Source: Marinifilum sp. D737
GTDB taxonomy: Bacteria > Bacteroidota > Bacteroidia > Bacteroidales > Marinifilaceae
Direction of reading: 5' to 3'
Assembly: GCF_026672275.1 (NCBI RefSeq)
Contig: NZ_JANQCD010000011.1
Coordinates: forward strand, 1-64,000
DNA length: 64,000 nt
Shown here: positions 34,121 through 43,557 of the stretch, piece by piece
How positions within the stretch are numbered: the stretch's first letter is position 1
Layout: each line of letters begins with the position of its first letter
Notes under the pieces: generated by a model
Told to the model about the DNA's origin: nothing
The model's database searches: none
What the model saw: only the letters and a program-made list of their open reading frames with translations
Made by a program: the position numbers and the translations under genes

Positions 34121-37100
34121 CTATTTCAAATAGTATTTTTTAAAGAACTGAAGATATTTTGCGGTATCTCCATCTTTCTCAAATACCTTAAAGTTCTCAT
34201 CGGAAATCACAAAATTGCGATACCCCACTTTTTCCACAGGCGCAAACAAATCGCGATTGGTAACAATAGCACGGAAATACATCATTGCCTGCTTTTTGCT
34301 TCTCATGTTCACGACCAATAACACATCACGCTTATCATCCAGCTCACGAACTTCAATTTTTAATGGCCCGGTATTGTATCTCTTAATTCCTGAAATCAAC
34401 TGTTTCTTGTTCACATTCTCTCTTGTATAAATCAAGGCGAAATAATGCGGCAGTTTATCATTGAATTGATACAATCCCTCCTTTACAACTTTCTCTTCTT
34501 TCTTAACCGGAGCAACATCCTTCGCATCCAGGTAATTCTTTTTAAAGAAATCCAAATATGGGAACAAAGTTTTCTCTACATAAAACTTCTTAAAATTCTC
34601 CTCACTGATCACAAAGTTTCGGTAATCAACATTTTCAAGCTGAGTATAGATTGCATCATTTGAAACCAAACTTCTGAAATAGCTCATTGCATCAAGTTTC
34701 GAACCAATGTTGTTCACCACAATCATATTTAAATCCGCATCGTATTGTTCTTTTAACACGCTATAATCTTTGTCATGATTGTAAATATCATTTTTCAGCT
34801 TTCCGATATTAACTTTTCGTGCCGGTACCAAAAGAATAAACTTGTGATTATCTGCCGGATTAAATACAAACGCAGTAGAATCTAAATTGTTGTTTACAGC
34901 CACCAATTTACCTTGCTTTTTAACTGTAGATTGTTTTGATTTTCGTTCTATATTAAAATAGCTTTTTGTGTAAAAATTAAGGTACTGCTCAACGTCCTTG
35001 CTTTGCTTCAACAATTCAAAGTTTGATTGTGAAATGATAAAATTCCTGTAATCAACATCCTCTAATCCACTAAACGCCTTATTGCTGGTAATAATTCCAT
35101 TAAAATAATTTAATGCATCTTCCTTGTTTTTCAGGCCTTTTACCATGATCATGATGTGATCCTTATTCAGCGATAAGCGATCAACTTTAAAAGTACGGCT
35201 GTTGTAGGCATCTGCATTGTATCTTGATACATTAAACAATGATCTGTTCGGGTCGCCATCCTGCTTAGAAAACATCAACACAAAGTAATGTTCCTCATCA
35301 GCTTTAAATTTATACAAACTCTTTGGCTTTTCATTTTTAGATTTATTATCCTTCACCTCAACCATTGCCTGTTCATCTTCAAGTCGCCAATTTCGAAGTA
35401 GTCTGTTTTGTCGGGCCAGCTCCATATCTTTGGCTGTGTACATAACAGGAGTAGCTCCTTTCTCCAATCCGGCAAGAATTGCTTTAACCGTTTGAGTGAT
35501 TGCCTTGGTTGGATTAGCCTCCAATACCTGCTGAAGTGATTGCTTGAATACATTAACATTTTGTGTTCTTCCTACACACAAGGCTCTAAGGAACAAGAAT
35601 CTTGGACGAAGATCACTTTCCGGATATCTTAACAAACCTTCATTACAAGACTTTACCACTCTAAAATAGTAGTAGTTCTGGAAATCCTCATAAGCCTGAG
35701 CATAAAGCTGATGTGCTCTTTGATATTTGGCATCCAGTTTTGACTGGTAATTAGGATCACTCAAAGCTTTTGCGTACTCACTATTTTTAAACTCAGTTAA
35801 AATTTTATTCTTGTAAAAATCTGATTTTGAATATCTGTTTAACGATTTATTGATTGCATAACAATGATAGTATGCTGAAAGCAAATATGGATTTTCGGGA
35901 AATCTTTCCAACAAGATTTCCAAACTTTCAAGGGCTTTCTCTTCATTATTCAGTTTCTCTTCATACACCAACGCTGCTTGGTACAATCCCTTCATAATTC
36001 TCTCGTCGGATTTTACCATAGCGGCTTTTGTCATTGGCAAATCCACCAAATAATACTCTTTGCTCTTCGGATCTTTCTTCTGCGACTGAGAACTAATGCC
36101 ATCTCCTGACTCTTGCTCCAAAGCAATTTCAATATCCTCAATTGATGAATTGGATCTGTTCTTTCTTCTCCAATTGTCTTCCAGTTTTCTTCGGCCCCAC
36201 TTGCGTTGAAATTCCGATTTTCCCAACCCTATGTTTGTTGGATTATAGAAATACCAATTCCCCTGACTTTGATTTCTATTGAAATTGTTATTTCCCAACA
36301 TGTTATTCTGACTAAAGAAAGCTCTGTCGGATTGAGCTTCAGCTTCTATTAATCGCTGTTCTCTCTCCTTCTCGTTTATCTTCTTGATTAAGCCATTAAT
36401 CAACTTGTCTCTATCGATCTTGCTCATTAAAGCAACTCTTTGCAAACTATCTTCGCGCACAACCATATTCAGGTTATTCACCAGTTCGGTAAGATTCCCA
36501 ACTCTTTCTGATATTATTCTGTAGTTAGGATAATCGCTACCCAAATAGGTCATTGAACTATCGTAACACATTTGAGCTTTGGGGTAAGTTTCCTCTCCAA
36601 AATAATAATCACCCAGTTTTAAGAATGAAATTGCCTTTTGATTCTCATTGTACAAAGACACTTTTGTTGATTCCCAATAATAGGTAATCGCAGATTCCAT
36701 ATTCTCATCTACAACATCCATTTCGGCCATTGCATAGTAAATCTGATCTTTGTATTCCTTATTCTTCTCATCACGCAACATTTTGCGTAATCCTTTTCTT
36801 ATTTCCTCTCCATTTTCGGCACCTGTATACGATAAAGCCCGGCTGATTTTTGCATTAAAAGTCATTTCATAGTTTGCATTCAAATCAATCAACTGCTGAA
36901 AAGCTCTTGATGCCTCACTCGGATTACCCAATTTTTGATGAATTTGTGCCAACAAATAGTAATATCTTGCTTTTGTGTGTTTGTTTTTAGATATGGCAAT
37001 ACACCTTTCCAAAGCAGGAATGGCATCTTCGAATTTCTCTTGTCTTATTGCTGCATCGGCATGTAAAGCTTCTATTCGAACCAAATCATCTTTCGACAAA

Positions 37101-37753
37101 TTGTTGTCATCCGAAAGCCTTTCCAAAATTTCACTACCTGCAATAAATTCACCTCTATCAATTAAACTAACTGCTTTCCAAAGTTTAGCCTCAGGAACCA
37201 AATCCGACTCAGGATATTCTCTCATGATAAAATCATAAGCTTTCTCGGCAACGTGATATTCTCCCTTATAAAATTGTGCCTTTCCAATCAGCAGGTAACA
37301 ATCATCAATCCAATTGTTGTATTCTTTCTTCTTACGGAATTCTTTGTATTTGTCTGACTGATTTCCTTTTTTACGTTTCGGCTTACGAGTAATGGAATGA
37401 ATTTTAATGGCCTTGGTTGCTTTCTCCAATGCTCTATCCATGTTCGAAAAAGACAAAGATCTCGCAGTTGGATCCTGATATTCAAAAACGGGCAGTAAAA
37501 TGGTATAATTTTCCTGAAGTCCGTTTTTAATTTTCTGCTGACCTTCCTTCAAGCTCTCTTTACCATTAAAATACACGTTGTAATGTGTGGTAAGAGCATG
37601 ATACTGGCGGCTCATGAAAGTATTTTTCTGATTAGAACATGCATATGCAAAAATCAGAATGGCTATTATCGTTAAGGCTTGTTGAATTAGTTTACGAGTC
37701 AAGGCTAAATGTTTTGTTTGATAACACCGTAATCTTCGCGTTTTATACACCAA
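34121..37753 (-). CDS. porW: SprE/PorW-like lipoprotein of the type IX secretion system
   Basis: The 1210-residue tetratricopeptide-rich lipoprotein has a lipobox ending at Cys39 (IFAYAC) after an unusually long basic leader. The given start is a TTG. A TTG at 37702 (LTRKLIQQ) would give a conventional signal peptide, so the true start is uncertain. Tetratricopeptide segments fill about residues 60-700, including ARYYYLLAQIHQKLGNPSEASRAFQQL. The C-terminal half has three or four repeated domains with a conserved DVDYRNFVISQ / NVDYRNFVIS / KVGYRNFVIS box, a duplication visible by eye. It couples to type IX secretion and gliding. It lies next to porX. Confidence 0.9.
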   Translation of the reverse strand: MVYKTRRLRCYQTKHLALTRKLIQQALTIIAILIFAYACSNQKNTFMSRQYHALTTHYNVYFNGKESLKEGQQKIKNGLQENYTILLPVFEYQDPTARSLSFSNMDRALEKATKAIKIHSITRKPKRKKGNQSDKYKEFRKKKEYNNWIDDCYLLIGKAQFYKGEYHVAEKAYDFIMREYPESDLVPEAKLWKAVSLIDRGEFIAGSEILERLSDDNNLSKDDLVRIEALHADAAIRQEKFEDAIPALERCIAISKNKHTKARYYYLLAQIHQKLGNPSEASRAFQQLIDLNANYEMTFNAKISRALSYTGAENGEEIRKGLRKMLRDEKNKEYKDQIYYAMAEMDVVDENMESAITYYWESTKVSLYNENQKAISFLKLGDYYFGEETYPKAQMCYDSSMTYLGSDYPNYRIISERVGNLTELVNNLNMVVREDSLQRVALMSKIDRDKLINGLIKKINEKEREQRLIEAEAQSDRAFFSQNNMLGNNNFNRNQSQGNWYFYNPTNIGLGKSEFQRKWGRRKLEDNWRRKNRSNSSIEDIEIALEQESGDGISSQSQKKDPKSKEYYLVDLPMTKAAMVKSDERIMKGLYQAALVYEEKLNNEEKALESLEILLERFPENPYLLSAYYHCYAINKSLNRYSKSDFYKNKILTEFKNSEYAKALSDPNYQSKLDAKYQRAHQLYAQAYEDFQNYYYFRVVKSCNEGLLRYPESDLRPRFLFLRALCVGRTQNVNVFKQSLQQVLEANPTKAITQTVKAILAGLEKGATPVMYTAKDMELARQNRLLRNWRLEDEQAMVEVKDNKSKNEKPKSLYKFKADEEHYFVLMFSKQDGDPNRSLFNVSRYNADAYNSRTFKVDRLSLNKDHIMIMVKGLKNKEDALNYFNGIITSNKAFSGLEDVDYRNFIISQSNFELLKQSKDVEQYLNFYTKSYFNIERKSKQSTVKKQGKLVAVNNNLDSTAFVFNPADNHKFILLVPARKVNIGKLKNDIYNHDKDYSVLKEQYDADLNMIVVNNIGSKLDAMSYFRSLVSNDAIYTQLENVDYRNFVISEENFKKFYVEKTLFPYLDFFKKNYLDAKDVAPVKKEEKVVKEGLYQFNDKLPHYFALIYTRENVNKKQLISGIKRYNTGPLKIEVRELDDKRDVLLVVNMRSKKQAMMYFRAIVTNRDLFAPVEKVGYRNFVISDENFKVFEKDGDTAKYLQFFKKYYLK

Positions 37754-37882
37754 GGCTACTGGTATTATTCTGAGTTTATTAGATTCCCAAAATGGTATAA
37801 CTGTTATCTGTTGATTTTTATTATTCTAAAAACTGAAATTTATTAAATAAAATCTAAAAATAGTTCTATTCAAGGAATAAAA

Positions 37883-37905
37883 AAAGGAGCAATAAATGCT
37901 CCTTT
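37883..37905 (-). terminator. mrp terminator
   Basis: AAAGGAGCA (37883-37891) pairs with TGCTCCTTT (37897-37905), followed on the minus strand by a T-run. It lies just after the mrp stop. Confidence 0.75.
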
Positions 37906-37928
37906 ACTCTTTGTACTGTTTTATATCC

Positions 37929-39026
37929 TTATCGTGTAATCTTCACTCGCTCAGTTGGCGCTGATTTTTGGTTTCTAGCATCAACAGCTGCATTTAATTT
38001 AGCTGCCAAATCGGCGAAAGCCATACCAACTACAGAATCTTCGTTCACAGCAGCAGGTTTACCATTATCGCCACCTTCACGAATACTTTGAACAATAGGA
38101 ATTTGACCTAGCAATTCAATTCCTTTTTCTTCAGCTAGTTTTTTACATCCATCTTTACCGAAAATGTAGTATTTATTTTCTGGCAACTCAGCAGGAGTAA
38201 ACCAAGCCATATTTTCAACCATACCCAATACCGGAACATTAACACCTGGTCCTTCGAACATGCTAATTCCTTTTACGGCATCAGCCAAGGCAACCTCTTG
38301 TGGAGTACTTACCACAATGGCTCCTGTTACAGGAACAGTTTGTACCAAAGTAAGGTGAATATCGCTGGTTCCTGGTGGCAAGTCGATTAATACGTAATCC
38401 AGCTCTCCCCAGTTTCCCTCTTCAATCATCTGCTTTAAAGCATTGGAAGCCATTGGTCCACGCCAAACAGTTGCCTGGGCAGGATCAACAAAGAAACCAA
38501 TAGAAAGCATTTTTACACCATAAGCCTCATGAGGCTCAATCAAATCCTTACCGTCAACATTAACCAGGTTAGGACGAGCGGACTCAGCGCCAAACATCAA
38601 TGGAACCGAAGGACCATAAATATCGGCATCAATCAAACCAACTTTTGCTCCAGCTTTCGCCAATGCAACTGCCAGGTTCGATGATACAGTAGATTTTCCA
38701 ACTCCACCTTTACCCGAAGCAACAGCAATAATATTTTTAACTTTTGGCAAAACTTTTGGTTCTTCAACCACATGCATTGCCTTTACTTTAATGTTTCCTT
38801 TGATTTCAGCTTCTCTATCAACAAATTTTAGAATGGCTGAAACACAGGCTTTTTTCAATGGAACGATATTAGGATCGTCTGATTTTTGGAATACCAAATC
38901 GAAACCAATTTTCTTTCCTTCAATTTTAATATTACGAACCATATCCAACCCCATGATATCCTTATCGGTACCAGGATATTGAACCAATTTTAAAGCGTCC
39001 GTAATTTGCTTTTGAGTGTAACTCAT
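37929..39026 (-). CDS. mrp: Mrp/ApbC-family iron-sulfur cluster carrier ATPase
   Basis: The 365-residue cytosolic ATPase has a deviant Walker A (GKGGVGKSTVSSNLAVALAKAGAKVGLIDADIYGPS). A domain of about 90 residues with the MIP18/DUF59 look precedes it (ITDALKLVQYPGTDKDIMGLDMV). Later blocks are DYVLIDLPPGTSDIHLTLVQ and PVLGMVENMAWF. The CxxC pair seen in many Mrp proteins is not visible, and the sequence PAELPENKYYIFGKDGCKKLAEEK holds only one Cys. It is proposed to carry and deliver Fe-S clusters. It stands alone with its own terminator. Confidence 0.92.
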   Translation of the reverse strand: MSYTQKQITDALKLVQYPGTDKDIMGLDMVRNIKIEGKKIGFDLVFQKSDDPNIVPLKKACVSAILKFVDREAEIKGNIKVKAMHVVEEPKVLPKVKNIIAVASGKGGVGKSTVSSNLAVALAKAGAKVGLIDADIYGPSVPLMFGAESARPNLVNVDGKDLIEPHEAYGVKMLSIGFFVDPAQATVWRGPMASNALKQMIEEGNWGELDYVLIDLPPGTSDIHLTLVQTVPVTGAIVVSTPQEVALADAVKGISMFEGPGVNVPVLGMVENMAWFTPAELPENKYYIFGKDGCKKLAEEKGIELLGQIPIVQSIREGGDNGKPAAVNEDSVVGMAFADLAAKLNAAVDARNQKSAPTERVKITR

Positions 39027-39259
39027 GATTTATGAATATTAATTCTTTAAAATATTTTTAATCAATTTAACTCTCAGCGCGAGCCACTGGCGAAACGATG
39101 AAATATTAAACTGAAATGCCGATATATAATCTGTTAGTCATTTAGAGTAAAAAACGATTAAATGACTTTTACTGATTAATAATCGGTATTGATCGAATTC
39201 CTTTCAATTTGATATTGAATTCGATAAGATACCAACAAAGGTATATATTTAGACTGAAT

Positions 39260-39598
39260 TTAAATAGAATCCCAATCAAGTTCTTTCATGGGATCCCAAA
39301 ATATATTGTCGAAGTCTTGTATTTGGTCATCAATCACAACAACTCCTTCATTTTCGAGAAGTTCTTGCATTAAATTTTCGCCTGGAAAATGATGTTTCCC
39401 ACTCAGCATTCCCAAACGATTTACGACTCGATGAGCTGGAACATACGCTTTGCTGGAATGAGATTGATTCATGGCCCATCCAACCATTCTGGAACCTCTT
39501 GGAGATCCAACAAACTTGGCAATTGCACCATAACTGGTAGCTCTTCCGGCAGGAATTTGCCGAACTACTTCGTAAATTTTATCATAGAGGTCAGACAT
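39260..39598 (-). CDS. Alkyltransferase-like protein (MGMT fold, catalytic Cys missing)
   Basis: The 112-residue protein matches the DNA-binding domain of O6-methylguanine-DNA methyltransferase: IPAGRATSYGAIAKFVGSPRGSRMVGWAMNQSH, then VPAHRVVNRLGMLSG. In true MGMT the motif is PCHRV. Here it reads PAHRV, so the alkyl-acceptor cysteine is replaced by alanine. That is the hallmark of alkyltransferase-like (ATL) proteins, which bind alkylated DNA and flag it for nucleotide-excision repair rather than repairing it themselves. Its start adjoins the stop of trmB, so the two genes are likely cotranscribed. Confidence 0.88.
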   Translation of the reverse strand: MSDLYDKIYEVVRQIPAGRATSYGAIAKFVGSPRGSRMVGWAMNQSHSSKAYVPAHRVVNRLGMLSGKHHFPGENLMQELLENEGVVVIDDQIQDFDNIFWDPMKELDWDSI

Positions 39599-40342
39599 TT
39601 ATTGTTTGCGCTTCTCTCTGCCAAAACTTCTGTATGAATCCAGTTCAATCTCAACATCAGGCTCAATAAATTCGGTTTTTCCATCAAGCCTGAACTTTAA
39701 GTACTTAATTGGAATTCCTCTGTCAAGAAATTGCTGTTCGTAGAATGTTCTGATCGAAAGAATATCATCGGCCTTTCCTGAATTGTACAAATCATTGGTA
39801 TCAACATCAACCGAAAGAGAGTTTTCCTTAATTACATACGAAGTATATTCATACAAGAAATTACTATCTGACTTCAGGTGAATAATACCATCATTTGTCA
39901 AAAGATTTGAATAAAGCTTCAGAAAGCGTGTTCCGGTAAGTCTTTTTCTTTCTTTTTTCATTTGTGGATCAGGAAATGTAATCCAGATTTCAGAAATCTC
40001 ACCTGATTCAAAAATTGATTCAAGAAGTTCTGCTTTGCTTCTGATAAATCCAACATTACCCAAACCTTCTTCGATAGCCGTTTTGGCACCGCGCCACATT
40101 CTTGCGCCTTTTATATCAATTCCAATAAAGTTTTTATTAGGAAATTTACGAGCTAAACCTACGGTATACTCCCCTTTTCCACATCCAACTTCCAATACAA
40201 TTGGATTATCGTTTTTAAAAACTTCCTTATTCCACTTTCCTTTCAAATGATAATTTGTCTCCCAAACCTCTTTATGAGTTGGTTGAAATACATTATCAAA
40301 TGTATCCATCTCAGCAAAACGCTGTAATTTGTTCTTTCCCAC
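39599..40342 (-). CDS. trmB: tRNA (guanine-N7-)-methyltransferase
   Basis: The 247-residue SAM-dependent enzyme makes m7G46 in tRNA. The SAM site is VLEVGCGKGEYTVGLARKFPNKNFIGIDIKG. The catalytic segment is WITFPDPQMKKERKRLTG, and the TrmB-type ending SKFLYEYTSYVIKEN-like follows. Length is normal. It lies between gldH, with only 18 bases between them, and the alkyltransferase-like gene, all on the minus strand. Confidence 0.94.
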   Translation of the reverse strand: MGKNKLQRFAEMDTFDNVFQPTHKEVWETNYHLKGKWNKEVFKNDNPIVLEVGCGKGEYTVGLARKFPNKNFIGIDIKGARMWRGAKTAIEEGLGNVGFIRSKAELLESIFESGEISEIWITFPDPQMKKERKRLTGTRFLKLYSNLLTNDGIIHLKSDSNFLYEYTSYVIKENSLSVDVDTNDLYNSGKADDILSIRTFYEQQFLDRGIPIKYLKFRLDGKTEFIEPDVEIELDSYRSFGREKRKQ

Positions 40343-40360
40343 GACTAAACGCTAAAAATT

Positions 40361-40834
40361 TTATTGATTTGCTTTCTCAAGTCTTAAGCCAATATTCACT
40401 ACTTCTTTCAATTCCTCATCGCGCATTCCCTGCACAATTTCGAATACGTAAATTCCCGATTTTTGGAAAACCACATTCTGCTTGAATGGAATTCTTAAAT
40501 CGAAAATATCGCCAAATCCGCTACCAAACCATTTTCCTTTTTCGGTAGCCAAACTGCATTCGAACTTATCTTCGAGTACATTTCCATCCGGCGAAGTTCT
40601 CTTCACAAACAACCAAAGGTTGCTGTACGCATATCCACCAGTATTTCTAACATTGATATACAAATTGTGAACACTGATGGTATCTGTAACATCAACTTCA
40701 AAGCGAAGAGTATTGTTCATGCTCCAGGTGTAATCCGGGATTTCTTTATACTCTTCGTAAACACGATTCGAATCGCACGATTGTGTTGACAGTGCAATTA
40801 CTGCCATGCAAAAAATCCAAATCAATTTGTTCAT
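40361..40834 (-). CDS. gldH: Gliding motility lipoprotein GldH
   Basis: The 157-residue lipoprotein has a lipobox ending in STQSC (Cys20). The mature part starts DSNRVYEEYKEIPDYTWSMNNTLRFEVDVTD, the GldH pattern, and continues with a strand-rich body (LYINVRNTGGYAYSNLWLFV). In gliding Bacteroidota GldH belongs to the outer-membrane lipoprotein group linked with the type IX machinery. It overlaps the ricT start region by four bases and precedes trmB, so translation is probably coupled. That ricT-gldH pairing is common in the phylum. Confidence 0.9.
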   Translation of the reverse strand: MNKLIWIFCMAVIALSTQSCDSNRVYEEYKEIPDYTWSMNNTLRFEVDVTDTISVHNLYINVRNTGGYAYSNLWLFVKRTSPDGNVLEDKFECSLATEKGKWFGSGFGDIFDLRIPFKQNVVFQKSGIYVFEIVQGMRDEELKEVVNIGLRLEKANQ

Positions 40835-41985
40835 GATTTTGCTGGCTTGTTTGGTTTTCTTGGTTTACGACGGAATTTTCTTTTTCCTCTTCGTTTATTC
40901 GGATTTTCCTTCTTATCAAATCGATTCAAACTATCCTGTCCTACTACATTTTCATAGTCCAAGGATTTTTTGTTGTCAATTGATTTTTCAGAAATCAATT
41001 TATCAACCTTAGTTCCTTTCTTATTCAATCGGATAATTTCTTTCACTCTATCAACAGAAACCTGTACCATATTCATCGAATTAAACTTATCGAATGAGTA
41101 CCACATCTGGCGTTTGAAGATATCTGTTTTCTGATGATAAGCAGTTCCATCCTTGGTCTCCAACGGAATACTTGTATTCGGAAAATCCTTTTGAGCATCG
41201 ATATAACAATCCAACTCAAAATTCAGACAACATTTCAGTTTTCCACACTGTCCTGCAAGTTTCTGAGGATTTAAGGAGATCTCCTGATAACGAGCAGCAT
41301 TGGTTGTTACCGAAACAAAATTGGTAATCCAGGTTGAACAGCATAGTTCTCTACCACAAGGACCAATTCCTCCAATTCGCCCAGCCTCCTGTCGTGCACC
41401 AATTTGGCGCATTTCAATTCTGATTTTAAATTGCTCTGCCAATACTTTAATCAACTGTCTAAAGTCAACCCTATCATCGGCGATATAGTAGAAAATTGCT
41501 TTTGTCTTATCTCCTTGATATTCAACATCGCCAATTTTCATATCCAGCTTCAATTCAGCAGATATTTGGCGCGCTTTAATCATTGTTTTGTGTTCCAGTG
41601 CAATGGCTTCGTGCCATTTTTCGATATCAACAGGCTTTGCCTTTCTGTAGACTTTTTTTGCCTCGTATGTATTCGGATCAAGCTTTTGTTTGCGCATTTG
41701 CTCCACAACCAAATCGCCTGTTAAGGATACAATACCGATATCATGTCCTGGTGATGCTTCAACTGCTACCACATCACCTCTTTGTAATCTTAATTGATTT
41801 GTATTTGAATAGAATCCTTTACGGGTATTCTTAAATTTTATTTCAACAACATCAGGACATTGTGCACTTTCAGGAACATCTTTCAACCAATCGTAAACAT
41901 CAAGCTTACCAGCCAGAAGACGATGGTCTCTTTTATTGGATGCGCAGCCTGCGCATTTCCCTTTTGGTTCCTTATTTTCTGTCAT
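40831..41985 (-). CDS. ricT: PSP1/RicT-type regulatory complex subunit
   Basis: The 384-residue protein has the PSP1 domain in its centre: GDVVAVEASPGHDIGIVSLTGDLV, then YIADDRVDFRQLIKVLAEQFKIRIEMRQIGARQEA, then RIGGIGPCGRELCCSTWI and CGKLKCCLNFEL. The two clusters of cysteines are the sites where RicT homologues hold Fe-S clusters. An N-terminal CAGCASNK motif adds another pair. The C-terminus is a basic disordered tail. In Bacillus the RicAFT complex tunes RNA processing by RNase Y; the role in Bacteroidota is not established. It overlaps gldH by four bases. Confidence 0.9.
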   Translation of the reverse strand: MTENKEPKGKCAGCASNKRDHRLLAGKLDVYDWLKDVPESAQCPDVVEIKFKNTRKGFYSNTNQLRLQRGDVVAVEASPGHDIGIVSLTGDLVVEQMRKQKLDPNTYEAKKVYRKAKPVDIEKWHEAIALEHKTMIKARQISAELKLDMKIGDVEYQGDKTKAIFYYIADDRVDFRQLIKVLAEQFKIRIEMRQIGARQEAGRIGGIGPCGRELCCSTWITNFVSVTTNAARYQEISLNPQKLAGQCGKLKCCLNFELDCYIDAQKDFPNTSIPLETKDGTAYHQKTDIFKRQMWYSFDKFNSMNMVQVSVDRVKEIIRLNKKGTKVDKLISEKSIDNKKSLDYENVVGQDSLNRFDKKENPNKRRGKRKFRRKPRKPNKPAKS

Positions 41986-42080
41986 ATATATATTGATTAT
42001 TAGTCGATAATCGACCGCAAAATTAGCTAATTTATTTTACAAACCTTTAAAGGTAACTATTTCGAGAAATTATTGGGTGA

Positions 42081-43205
42081 TTAGGGGCGTAATAATTTAA
42101 CCAGCTTTAAACCCAAATCAAGAAAAACGATCTTTGCGTTGGCATTTCTTTCAATGTCAGTATAGGCTTTAGAGAGCTCATCTGATATCATCCAAACATT
42201 ATCCTCATTGATAAAAGGGGAGAATCGTTGCGAGAAATTCATTTCCTCGCCACTTAAATAAACCATTTCAGGCTGCTTTAAGTTTAGAATAAAATTCTCA
42301 CGTATCATTCTAACCGCGTAATTCAAGAAACTTTTCTGACGTTCGCGTCCTATGGTAGCAATCTCTTCGGCCCAATCCATTATATCCAACACTTTACGAG
42401 CATAACAATGTCTCATAATGGTAATGAAGTTCTCAAAATTCTCTGCATTTTCATCTGAATTCTGAATAAGGATTCTTGCCTTACGGTAACTTCCTTCCGA
42501 TAAACGAACCACATTCTTTAATTCCTGCTCGTTAAGGTTGAACTCATTTTTAACCGCAACAGACAATGATTCCTGATCGATTGCCGGAATTTTAATCAGT
42601 TGCGTTCGTGACAATATGGTTTGAAGTATTTTATCGGGCTCTTCCGACACCATAAAAAACAAAGTTTTCGACGGTGGCTCCTCAATCATTTTCAGAAGCT
42701 TATTGGCACATGAAGTATGCATTTTTTCAGGCAACCAAATGATCATTACCTTATAGTCGGATTCGTAAGTTTTTAAACTTAGTTTCCTGATAATCTCATT
42801 GCTTTCACCAGAGTAGATCATCCCCTGTGAGTTATCCACTCCAAGGGTTCTGTACCAATCTCCAATGTCAAAATAAGAATCACTCTCAATTTGCGAACGC
42901 CACAATTCAACAAAATTATCGCTCACAGGATTGGTAAATCCCTTCCCTTTAACAACTGGAAAAACAAAATGAAGATCGGGATGAACCAATTTCGCGTATT
43001 TTTTACACGAAGTACAAACCCCACACGAATCATTGTCTTTTCTATCCAAACAGGAAACATACTGCGCAAATGCAATTGCCATTGATAGTTTCCCAACTCC
43101 TTTGGGACCAATCAACAATTGTGCATGGCTAACTCTGTTTTCTTTAACGGTTTGAATAAAACGCTGTTTGACCTCTTTATGGCCAATTATATCTTTAAAT
43201 TGCAT
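42081..43205 (-). CDS. holB: DNA polymerase III delta-prime subunit
   Basis: The 374-residue AAA+ clamp-loader subunit has the zinc-binding motif SCLDRKDNDSCGVCTSCKK and a P-loop-like GPKGVGKLSMA in which the usual Ser/Thr is Leu, as expected for the ATP-inert delta-prime. Sensor 1 is seen in TLFFMVSEEPDKILQTILSRTQ. It helps load the sliding clamp onto primed DNA. It stands alone, divergent from pgk across a 352-base spacer. Confidence 0.9.
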   Translation of the reverse strand: MQFKDIIGHKEVKQRFIQTVKENRVSHAQLLIGPKGVGKLSMAIAFAQYVSCLDRKDNDSCGVCTSCKKYAKLVHPDLHFVFPVVKGKGFTNPVSDNFVELWRSQIESDSYFDIGDWYRTLGVDNSQGMIYSGESNEIIRKLSLKTYESDYKVMIIWLPEKMHTSCANKLLKMIEEPPSKTLFFMVSEEPDKILQTILSRTQLIKIPAIDQESLSVAVKNEFNLNEQELKNVVRLSEGSYRKARILIQNSDENAENFENFITIMRHCYARKVLDIMDWAEEIATIGRERQKSFLNYAVRMIRENFILNLKQPEMVYLSGEEMNFSQRFSPFINEDNVWMISDELSKAYTDIERNANAKIVFLDLGLKLVKLLRP

Positions 43206-43493
43206 GAATTTTCAATATGAAATGGTTTCGAACAGATCAGTTCAAGCCTCATCTGCTGATCAAAAATCATTTAATCCCGAATATGGTGCAAAGTTACATC
43301 GGGGTATCCAAAGTTAAAAAAATAAAGGAGAGCATTATCATTAAAGCTTAAGTTCAAAGTCAATTGAGAAAAAAATGACGTTTTTACCATTAATTTGCAA
43401 TAAGGAAAAATTTATGCAATCGTTTCAAAGCCAAAGCTCTACATAATGTTACCATCTGATTACATGACACTTAAAAGCATTTCTCTTTCTTTT

Positions 43494-43525
43494 TTTGCAG
43501 CAATTTGAATAAAAACATACCTTTG
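43494..43525 (+). promoter_or_regulatory. pgk promoter, Bacteroidota consensus
   Basis: TTTG (43494-43497), a 20-base spacer, and TACCTTTG (43518-43525) match the consensus. The likely start of transcription, near 43530, leaves a leader of about 28 bases. The rest of the 43206-43557 spacer shows nothing else I can support. Confidence 0.8.
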
Positions 43526-43557
43526 TTTGGAAGAAAAAAATATAAAGACATATTCCA

